Positions 5,814-11,352 of a stretch of 11,352 nt of DNA are shown piece after piece. Under the pieces are notes generated by a model. That model was not told the origin of the DNA, did no database searches, and was given only the letters and a program-made list of their open reading frames with translations. The position numbers and the translations under genes are program-made. The stretch covers positions 1 to 11,352 of the forward strand of contig CALAKO010000034.1 in assembly GCA_937922955.1 (NCBI GenBank), read 5' to 3'. Numbering within the stretch: position 1 is the first letter of the stretch; every line of letters begins with the position of its first letter. This DNA is from an uncultured Peptococcaceae bacterium (GTDB taxonomy: Bacteria > Bacillota > Peptococcia > Peptococcales > Peptococcaceae).

Positions 5814-6467
5814 ATGGAATTTAAGACCCACGCATCCCTGCACAAAGATGGTACCTATTCAGTCGCTGTGAACCTTGATTATGGATTTATGAGCCCAGAC
5901 GATCTCATTAAGATCGCCGAACTCGCTAAAAAGTACAACGTTACCCAGATGATGGCCACCACCGCAAAAAAAATCAGCTTTTACAATGTCGCTGAAGCTG
6001 ACGTTAACCCACTTTGGGACGATGTCCTTGCTACCTTTGGCGATCGCGTACGCAATCCAAAAGGCAAGATCATTGTTTGCCCTGGGAAAGACCATTGCAA
6101 ATTCGCTATGCCAGGTTTTGACGGCCACGCTATGGGTGACAAAATCGTTGCCATCTCCCAGAAACACGACGCTGGTAAGCTCAAAGTTGGTGTAGCGACT
6201 TGCCCACGATGCTGCTCCATGGCCCGCGTTCGCGACATTGCTGTTCACGCTGGTGCAAAAGGCTGGACCGTTGCTCTCGGTGGTAACGGCGGCACTCTGC
6301 CTGGTGCTGGTCATATTGTCGGTGAAGGCCTCAGCGATGAAGAAGCTGCTGCACTTGTTGATAAGCTCTACACCTATGTCGAAACTAAGAAAAACGGCAA
6401 CGAACGTTCCGCTCGTCTGTTAAAGCGTCTTGGTGAAGACGATCTGAAAGCTTTCTTGGCTGAATAA
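5814..6467 (+). CDS. Low-molecular-weight siroheme-[4Fe-4S] sulfite/nitrite reductase-like protein
   Basis: A 217-residue protein. GGAGG (5802-5806) is 7 bases before the ATG. Residues about 1-65 are a ferredoxin-like half domain of nitrite/sulfite reductases. The siroheme-[4Fe-4S] half follows with the four cluster cysteines in the diagnostic pattern C-x5-C and C-x3-C: Cys89 and Cys95 in VCPGKDHCKFA, Cys130 and Cys134 in ATCPRCCSMA (Cys133 is an additional one). GGNGGTLPGAGHIVG at 156-170 is the following conserved loop. The single-copy domain set and length match the small assimilatory-type sulfite reductases known from Desulfovibrio and methanogens, about half the size of CysI-type enzymes. 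It would reduce sulfite (or nitrite) with electrons from a low-potential carrier in the cytosol. No siroheme synthesis, electron-donor or sulfate-activation gene is adjacent. Ala is mostly GCT, unlike the GCG/GCC-rich genes to the left, which may reflect high expression. Confidence 0.85.
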   Translation: MEFKTHASLHKDGTYSVAVNLDYGFMSPDDLIKIAELAKKYNVTQMMATTAKKISFYNVAEADVNPLWDDVLATFGDRVRNPKGKIIVCPGKDHCKFAMPGFDGHAMGDKIVAISQKHDAGKLKVGVATCPRCCSMARVRDIAVHAGAKGWTVALGGNGGTLPGAGHIVGEGLSDEEAAALVDKLYTYVETKKNGNERSARLLKRLGEDDLKAFLAE

Positions 6468-6485
6468 TCCTTTTGTTAGACGCCT

Positions 6486-6529
6486 ATAAATAAAAAGGCT
6501 TGGCACTATGGCCAAGCCTTTTTATTTAT
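6486..6529. terminator. Bidirectional intrinsic terminator, overlapping the stop codon of the SLH gene
   Basis: A perfect 19-bp inverted repeat (arms 6486-6504 and 6511-6529) surrounds a 6-base loop ACTATG. The GC core GGCTTGGC is flanked by A-run and T-run tails, so it works in both directions. The TAA of the convergent SLH protein (6528-6526) lies inside the right arm. Confidence 0.93.
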
Positions 6530-9306
6530 GCCAATCGCAGCAAAACCGCTGCCATTTGTGCACGTGTCGCACTGCTCTGCGGTGAAAGAGACGTTTCAGT
6601 CATTCCTTGCAGCACACCTTCCGCACAAGCCCAAGACAACGCGTCTTGCGCCCAAGCGCTGACTGCATCGGCATCGCTGTAGACGTTTAAATCTTGACGC
6701 GCGTCAGTGTGCTCGCCTTTGTACATGCTGTAATTTTGCAGCATGGCAGCCAGCTGTTCGCGTGTGATGACAGCATTGGGTTGAAAGGTGCCATCGTCAA
6801 AGCCATGGACCACACCAGCCTGTTGGGCCCAGGCTACAGCATTTTCATACCAGGTCCCTGATGCAACATCCGTAAAATCACTGGCTTTCGTCAGCGGGCT
6901 GCCTTCCACGCGATGCAGCGTTGCCGCCACCATGGCACGCGTCATGGCTTGCTCCGGCGCAAAGTTGGTGTCGCTGGTGCCAGTCATCCAGCCTCGAGCA
7001 TACACATTTGCCACCGCATCATGGTACCAGGCACCTTCGACCACATCGTTGAACGGCAGCACGACTTCACTTGGCGGCAGCTCTTCCTCAGGTTCTTCGG
7101 ATGGTTCTGGCTCCGGATCCGGCGGAACGACCACCGGCCAATCCAAGTGCGGCAGAATCAATGCCTCACGCGTTGTCTCAACCTTGCCTTCATTGAACAA
7201 TTGGCCGCACACGCTGCATTCGTAATGGGCCGCCATGCCTTCCGCCGTGTAAGTCGGTGCCACACGTTCGTGATACAAATACGCATGCTCACTCAGCGCT
7301 CCATAATCCTCGCCGCAAATCACACACTGCGCCCGGTGTTCGCAAGTCGACTGACCACCGCTATGCGAACACGCATAGCCGCATATCGTGCATGCGCCGT
7401 TTTGCCAAACATGTTCTGCCTGCTCGATAAGCGCGTCACAGCTCGTGCAGGTTTTCCAGTGCCCATCCGCATCCTGCTGCCAGCTACCTGGCTCGTGCTG
7501 CGCAAAGATTGCCGTTAGGTGGCAATCGTCTTCAATCGTGAAAGAATACGTTGCGTCAACATTTTCAAAAGTGTTGTCACCGGTTTTCCAGCCCACAAAA
7601 TGATAACCTTTCGCAGGCGTTGCGTTCAACGTCACTGTTGAGCCCTTTTCATAACGGCCTGCGCCCTCAACCGTGCCGCCCTGTGTTGGTTCTGCTCCAA
7701 CTGTCACCGCCAGCAAGCCATCATCAATAGTGGATTCAGGTGGATTGCCTGCCACTGTTCCTTTCAGCGTACCGCTGCCGGTAATGGTGCCGTTGTTTGT
7801 CAGCGTCACCCCTTGCGGCACCGTCAATGCGGTGTTCTCTGGAATGACCAAACTTTGGCCTGAGGCAATGGCGAGGTCGGATGTGAGTGTCACATTCCCA
7901 TAAACCTGCCCTTTGTCATTACTGAATACAATGCCCTGCCAATCTGCTGTGCTACCACTAAACGTGGGAACTTGCTCCGAACCACTCTTGGCATAAATGA
8001 TTGGGCAGGATTGTGTTGGCGACACAACGATATTATTTTGACCACCCTCGTATCCTCCACCATTGCCAATCGCATCGCCAGGATTTTCTCCCTTACCGCC
8101 AAGAGCATGAATCGTTCCGCCATAAATTTCTATAACACCACCAGCCCCTAAATGACCGCCTCCTATTCCTGCGGAGCCAAAATCACTTGATGAACTTCCC
8201 CGTGCGCGAATAATTCCGCCAAAAATTGTAATATGATTTGCGTTTGCCGTCCCAAATCCAGAACCAATGCCAGCACCGCCTTTTGATCCAGTTGCCTGTA
8301 TTGAACCATTTCTTATCACAATTTCTCCACTTGATCCATATGTTCCATTTCCACCGCCTATTCCCGCCCCTCTGCTCTCTGCGGTGGCCTCTATTACTCC
8401 CCCATTCAATTCAATATGTCCACCAGAAGAGCCATTTCCGCCACCTATTCCTGCTCCAAAATTTTTACTATTTGCTGTAACATGTCCTCCGTTGATTATT
8501 ATTCTACTTTCTTCAGTATTATTAGGAGCTGATTGCCCACTTCCTATTCCTGCCCCATAGCTCGCAGTAGCATTCAATTTTTTGCAATCATTTATTGTAA
8601 TGAATCCACTTTTTCCAGCGGTTCCTCCACCGATACCTGCACCATTATTTTTTGATTCTGCTATAACAACTACGTTACCATCGATCCAAATTATTCCGCC
8701 ACTCCCCATCTGTCCACCGCCAATTCCTGCACCATCTATATCGGCATTGGCATTTACTTCTGCATATCCATTTATTATGATTCTCCCGCCATTTCCCATC
8801 TGTCCACCACCAATTGCAGCTGCTGCATTTCCGCCATTAACATTAACTCGTCCGCCACTTATTTGAATGTTACCTCCAGATTCGTTTTTATCTCCCCCTA
8901 TTCCAGCCTTTCCAAGAGACACATTTTGAATCGTCAATTTTCCTTTCCCGTCATCTTCGCTTTGTCCATAAATCGTCAAACTGTTGTTGCCTGTCACGTG
9001 AATGCCCTGATCAATCGTCAGCACTGCACCATCACAAAGCACCAGATGCACATCCCCCTGGACTTCCACCCGTTGAGGCAAGCTCACCGTTCCGTCTGCC
9101 ACGTACCAAGAACCGCCATCCAATCCACTCCACGTTGTTATCGTGTCTGTAAGAAAAACTGCCTCATCAGGAATAGTTTGCACAACACCCTGCGCATCTA
9201 AATACGCCACATCGCCCTCATCCGCCCAGCTTGTAACAGGCATCATGCTCAACATCATCGCCACACACAACACCCACGCCCAACATTTCCGTCTCTTCGT
9301 AGCCAT
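6526..9306 (-). CDS. Large secreted SLH-anchored surface protein with beta-helix-like GAGIGGG repeats
   Basis: A 926-residue protein. The ATG at 9306 is chosen over the in-frame ATG at 9342 because AAAGGTG (9319-9313) lies 6 bases upstream and because it puts the basic n-region first (MATKRRK, hydrophobic core, cleavage near TSWA at residue 28). In order: signal peptide 1-28; ten glycine-rich repeats of 29-34 residues (about 128-423), each GAGIGGG..GSGG followed by strands such as IxIxGGxVxA, consistent with a right-handed beta-helix; a further beta-helix-like stretch (about 456-518, SLVIPENTALTVPQGVTL); an InlB B-repeat-like domain (about 533-603, YHFVGWKTGDNTF); a Cys-pair module with CxxC at 620/623, 639/642, 661/664 and 697/700; a Pro/Glu linker (723-750); and three SLH domains (751-800, 809-861, 875-926) with TRAM, TREQ and TRAQ motifs. 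The SLH domains should bind pyruvylated secondary cell wall polymer, displaying the helix as an adhesin or glycan-binding structure. Ligand unknown. Confidence 0.9.
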   Translation of the reverse strand: MATKRRKCWAWVLCVAMMLSMMPVTSWADEGDVAYLDAQGVVQTIPDEAVFLTDTITTWSGLDGGSWYVADGTVSLPQRVEVQGDVHLVLCDGAVLTIDQGIHVTGNNSLTIYGQSEDDGKGKLTIQNVSLGKAGIGGDKNESGGNIQISGGRVNVNGGNAAAAIGGGQMGNGGRIIINGYAEVNANADIDGAGIGGGQMGSGGIIWIDGNVVVIAESKNNGAGIGGGTAGKSGFITINDCKKLNATASYGAGIGSGQSAPNNTEESRIIINGGHVTANSKNFGAGIGGGNGSSGGHIELNGGVIEATAESRGAGIGGGNGTYGSSGEIVIRNGSIQATGSKGGAGIGSGFGTANANHITIFGGIIRARGSSSSDFGSAGIGGGHLGAGGVIEIYGGTIHALGGKGENPGDAIGNGGGYEGGQNNIVVSPTQSCPIIYAKSGSEQVPTFSGSTADWQGIVFSNDKGQVYGNVTLTSDLAIASGQSLVIPENTALTVPQGVTLTNNGTITGSGTLKGTVAGNPPESTIDDGLLAVTVGAEPTQGGTVEGAGRYEKGSTVTLNATPAKGYHFVGWKTGDNTFENVDATYSFTIEDDCHLTAIFAQHEPGSWQQDADGHWKTCTSCDALIEQAEHVWQNGACTICGYACSHSGGQSTCEHRAQCVICGEDYGALSEHAYLYHERVAPTYTAEGMAAHYECSVCGQLFNEGKVETTREALILPHLDWPVVVPPDPEPEPSEEPEEELPPSEVVLPFNDVVEGAWYHDAVANVYARGWMTGTSDTNFAPEQAMTRAMVAATLHRVEGSPLTKASDFTDVASGTWYENAVAWAQQAGVVHGFDDGTFQPNAVITREQLAAMLQNYSMYKGEHTDARQDLNVYSDADAVSAWAQDALSWACAEGVLQGMTETSLSPQSSATRAQMAAVLLRLA
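8038..8925 (-). repeat. Ten in-frame GAGIGGG-type repeats inside the SLH protein
   Basis: The GIG/AIG core recurs at residues 136, 165, 195, 225, 254, 287, 316, 347, 381 and 413 of the 926-residue protein, a period of about 29-34 residues (87-102 bases). Copies differ in sequence, so this is an old coding repeat and not a recent tandem duplication. Much of the block is AT-richer than the rest of the gene: 28% GC at 8461-8520 and 35% at 8641-8700, against 60% at 7621-7680. Confidence 0.88.
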
Positions 9307-9368
9307 TGTTTTCACCTTTCTTTCATCGTTTGTCTCAATCATGGCGTTCTATATCAAGTATAGCGTAC

Positions 9369-9398
9369 ATATTACGTGGACGATAGTGTTTTTGTCAG
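9369..9398 (-). promoter_or_regulatory. Possible promoter of the SLH protein gene
   Basis: On the - strand, CTGACA (9398-9393) is followed after 18 bp by TAATAT (9374-9369). A second possible -10, TATACT (9362-9357), lacks a good -35. Either would leave a leader of about 45-60 bases. The choice is uncertain. Confidence 0.35.
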
Positions 9399-9430
9399 AA
9401 ACGATTTTCTTAAAAATCTCGCCAAAAATG

Positions 9431-9459
9431 ATGACAAAATCCTCTACCTATCATATGAT
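9431..9459 (+). promoter_or_regulatory. Promoter of the SWIM protein gene
   Basis: ATGACA (9431-9436) and TATGAT (9454-9459), each one mismatch from consensus, are 17 bp apart. The ribosome binding site AAAGGAG at 9487-9493 lies about 20 bases after the expected start of transcription. Confidence 0.6.
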
Positions 9460-9501
9460 ATGTGTAAGTACCAATCAACAACCATCAAAGGAGCGATGAC
9501 C

Positions 9502-9963
9502 ATGGATCTTCTATCCACCGCCAGCCAACAATCGGCGTTTCGCGGCTACGAGTATTACACACACAATGCCGTCAAAGACTACGAGCAGCTGGACAGCACC
9601 CACTATCAGGGGCGCGTTTCCGGGAGCAGCGACAACGTCTATGACGTTCTTATTGATCTTGATCATCCCAAAAAGAGCCAATGCACCTGTCCTTTTGCCA
9701 CCGGACGCTATGTCGTCTGCAAGCACATGGTAGCCCTCTACTTCACCATCTTTCCAGACGAGGCCAAACAGTTCATCTGCGAAGTGGAACGCGCCAATGA
9801 AGAAGCAGAAGAATTTGAAGAAGAAATCGCAAAAAAACTAGAATACTATATTCGCCATCTAAAAAAAGCAGAACTGCAAGACATACTTCTTGATTTGCTT
9901 TTCGACGGGCCTGAGTGGCAATACGATCAATTTGTTCTGGATCATTTTAATGAAATCTACTGA
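9502..9963 (+). CDS. Small stand-alone SWIM zinc-finger protein
   Basis: A 153-residue protein. The ATG at 9502 is 8 bases after AAAGGAG (9487-9493); the ATG at 9496 would be only 2 bases away, and further upstream starts overlap the promoter. The SWIM signature CxC-x9-CxH is complete: Cys61, Cys63, Cys73 and His75 in CTCPFATGRYVVCKHMVALYF. The N-terminal part (FRGYEYYTHNAVKDYEQLD, then YQGRVSGSSDNVYDVLIDLD) is the usual lead-in seen in SWIM proteins. After it comes a very acidic helix (about 94-110, rich in Glu) and a helical C-terminus. SWIM fingers bind zinc and are found joined to SNF2 helicases or in small proteins thought to contact DNA or protein. Here there is no helicase domain and no linked partner: the gene has its own promoter and terminator. 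Role unknown. Confidence 0.83.
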   Translation: MDLLSTASQQSAFRGYEYYTHNAVKDYEQLDSTHYQGRVSGSSDNVYDVLIDLDHPKKSQCTCPFATGRYVVCKHMVALYFTIFPDEAKQFICEVERANEEAEEFEEEIAKKLEYYIRHLKKAELQDILLDLLFDGPEWQYDQFVLDHFNEIY

Positions 9964-9972
9964 ACGATAACG

Positions 9973-10011
9973 AAAAAATAGACACCCGTTTTGAACAGGT
10001 GTCTATTTTTT
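9973..10011. terminator. Bidirectional intrinsic terminator between the SWIM gene and corA
   Basis: A perfect 14-bp inverted repeat (arms 9973-9986 and 9998-10011, core TAGACACC) with an 11-base loop carries an A-run on one side and a T-run on the other. It serves both convergent genes. Confidence 0.92.
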
Positions 10012-10015
10012 CTCC

Positions 10016-10864
10016 TCACAGCCATTTTTTTTGCTTGAAATACCAAAACAACCCGACAACGATGAGCACACTGACAGCAATGACCGCTGGATAACCATAG
10101 CGCCAATGGAGTTCAGGCATATCGGTGAAATTCATGCCATACCAGCCGACAAGCAGGGTCAGCGGCAAAAAGATGGTAGTAATAATCGTAAAGAATTTCA
10201 TGAGGTCGTTTTGCTGGATGGAGAGCTGCGCTTGATAAGCGTCCTGCATTTGGTCAACAATGTCCTGTAAATTCTGCACTTTGCTGGCATAACGATCGGT
10301 GCGGGCATCGAGGATGGCCAAGCGGTCCAGAATATTGTGCGAGAAAAAGGCGCTGTCGTCCAAAAGCATGTCGTTGAATACGATGTTGATTTTCTCGTAA
10401 TAGCGTTTGAGCCGCACCAGCTCGCGTCGTTTGGCAACGATGGCGTCCAAGGTATTGTTCAAATCGCCTGAAAGAATATCTGCCATGAGGGTGTCTAATT
10501 GATCCTCGATTTTCTCCAGATAGCCCAAATCGCCATGAAACAAATGAATGAAAAAATGATAGAGGATCTGCTCGTTGGAAAGTGTTGGCTGCTCTTTTTC
10601 AATCTCCGTCAGGGTGCGGCTGCAATACTGCCAAGCACTCTCATCCTTACAGATGTAAAAAGTTGTGTCGTCGTTCATATAAATGAGTATGCGAAAGAGT
10701 TCTTCCACATCGCTGTGAATGTCGTACCAGTCAAAAGAAAACAGCGCAAAATTACTGAAATGACTGAAGCCCTCGATTTGTGCTTCCTGGATGATGTGCA
10801 CAGCTTCTGGCTGGAGCTGCGCTTGCCACTCCGGCAGCTCGTCCAGCAGGATCACATGTTGCAT
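10016..10864 (-). CDS. corA: CorA-type divalent cation (Mg2+) channel
   Basis: A 282-residue protein, somewhat shorter than the roughly 315-350 residues typical of CorA. Residues 1-110 form the cytosolic domain, followed by long charged helices (about 115-220, with RRELVRLKRYYEKIN) that make the stalk. TM1 (about 222-242) ends in the family signature YGMNF (242-246), whose Gly-Met-Asn is the selectivity loop. The periplasmic-side loop MPEL follows at 249-252, and TM2 is at about 258-276, then a basic tail KQKKWL. CorA forms a pentamer in the membrane and carries Mg2+, sometimes Co2+ or Ni2+. The ribosome binding site AAAGGAGG ends 7-8 bases before the ATG and overlaps the stop codon of the upstream gene, so the two are very likely co-transcribed. 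Mg2+ is the default substrate for the family and is not shown directly. Confidence 0.9.
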   Translation of the reverse strand: MQHVILLDELPEWQAQLQPEAVHIIQEAQIEGFSHFSNFALFSFDWYDIHSDVEELFRILIYMNDDTTFYICKDESAWQYCSRTLTEIEKEQPTLSNEQILYHFFIHLFHGDLGYLEKIEDQLDTLMADILSGDLNNTLDAIVAKRRELVRLKRYYEKINIVFNDMLLDDSAFFSHNILDRLAILDARTDRYASKVQNLQDIVDQMQDAYQAQLSIQQNDLMKFFTIITTIFLPLTLLVGWYGMNFTDMPELHWRYGYPAVIAVSVLIVVGLFWYFKQKKWL

Positions 10865-10876
10865 GGCGCTCCTCCT

Positions 10877-11352
10877 TTACTTGGCGCAAAACTGACGAAT
10901 GATGTGTTCCGCGCAGGCAATGCCATCGATGGCGGAGCTAACAATACCGCCTGCATAGCCAGCGCCTTCACCAATCGGATAAACACCACGCAGATTAAGG
11001 CTTTCCCAGGTTTGTTTGTCGCGCAGGAGACGCACTGGCGAAGATGAGCGTGTTTCTGCCGCTGTGAGTACGGCATCGGGCCGATCGAACCCATGCAAAC
11101 GATGCGCCATGCCACCGATGGCTGCGCGCAAACTGTCGGTAATGGCGTTCGGATAAAGTCCACTGAGGTCGCTCAGCACATGACCCGGCCGCACGCTTGG
11201 CTGCACGCTGCCGAGTGCGGTGGTCGCATTGCCGCGCAGAAAATCACCAACGGTCTGCACCGGTGCCGTGTAACCACCGCCGCCAAGAGCATAGCAGGCC
11301 GCCTCAATGCGTTCCTGAAAAAGCATGCCATCCAGCACACCATGGCCAAAGT
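10877..11352 (-). CDS. FAD-dependent dehydrogenase of the COG2509 type, C-terminal part (5' end outside the window)
   Basis: 157 residues are visible and the frame stays open to the edge (it reads FGHG-VLDGMLFQERIE), so a start codon inside the window is not used. The C-terminal FAD-binding signature is clear: NLRGVYPIGEGAGYAGGIVSSAIDG near the end, the strand-loop-helix that closes over the flavin in FAD/NAD(P) oxidoreductases. The preceding ACYALGGGGYTAPVQTVGDFL and the RPGHVLSDLSGLYPN segment fit the uncharacterised FAD-dependent dehydrogenases of COG2509, cytosolic proteins of about 460-540 residues. Their substrate is not established. Only 12 bases separate its stop codon from the corA start codon. 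The N-terminal Rossmann motif lies outside the window, so completeness cannot be judged. Confidence 0.85.
   Translation of the reverse strand, partial: FGHGVLDGMLFQERIEAACYALGGGGYTAPVQTVGDFLRGNATTALGSVQPSVRPGHVLSDLSGLYPNAITDSLRAAIGGMAHRLHGFDRPDAVLTAAETRSSSPVRLLRDKQTWESLNLRGVYPIGEGAGYAGGIVSSAIDGIACAEHIIRQFCAK

Noticed and set aside
8267..8866. Proline-rich PPIPAP repeat frames on the + strand
   Set aside because: These are the antisense image of the Gly/Ile repeats of the SLH gene; they have no ribosome binding site or promoter.
8038..8925. Regularly spaced repeats of about 90 bases resembling an array
   Set aside because: The period follows the reading frame of the SLH protein and copies are divergent in DNA; there are no identical repeats with unique spacers, so it is not CRISPR.
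9340..9342. Upstream ATG of the SLH gene adding 12 residues
   Set aside because: No ribosome binding site precedes it, and the extension would put an acidic segment before the signal peptide; the ATG at 9306 has AAAGGTG upstream.

Overview
The window looks like a chromosomal segment from a member of the Bacillota. Supporting signs are strong AAGGAG-type ribosome binding sites, sigma-A type promoters, a Gram-positive lipobox, S-layer homology (SLH) domains, an AgrC-type kinase and a NiaR-type NAD regulator. Genus cannot be read from the sequence. The gene mix (small sulfite reductase, C-GCAxxG-C-C protein, SLH surface protein) would suit an anaerobic, Clostridia-like or gut lineage, but that is inference. 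Most genes are of moderate GC; two stretches are clearly AT-richer: the kinase fragment at the left edge and the repeat block of the SLH protein.

Layout from left to right. At 1-681 is the C-terminal part of a GHKL histidine kinase (+). At 831-1244 is a C-GCAxxG-C-C redox-type protein (+). It converges on a lipoprotein with C-terminal FxLYD-like domains (2478-1300, -) across a shared bidirectional terminator. Behind the lipoprotein lies a NiaR-type NAD-biosynthesis repressor (3126-2617, -), which is divergent from an SLC13/CitMHS-like permease (3297-4427, +). Then comes a PfoR/PTS EIIC-like membrane protein (4566-5660, +), whose near-consensus promoter is followed at once by a perfect 28-bp palindrome. 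Next is a low-molecular-weight siroheme-[4Fe-4S] sulfite reductase-like protein (5814-6467, +). It converges on a very large secreted SLH protein (9306-6526, -) with ten GAGIGGG-type repeats. Divergent from that is a small SWIM zinc-finger protein (9502-9963, +), which converges on a CorA-type Mg2+ channel (10864-10016, -). CorA follows closely behind a FAD-dependent dehydrogenase of the COG2509 type that runs off the right edge (11352-10877, -).

Nearly every gene is its own transcription unit with a recognisable promoter and/or terminator; only the FAD protein and corA look co-transcribed. Convergent pairs share perfect bidirectional hairpins, and no gap exceeds about 200 bases. No mobile element, CRISPR array, RNA gene or defence system is visible. 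I do not see a clearly new multi-gene system. The points most worth a second look are the nested-repeat palindrome in front of the PfoR-like gene, the NiaR/permease divergent pair as a possible NAD-precursor uptake locus, and the mosaic repeat block of the SLH protein.
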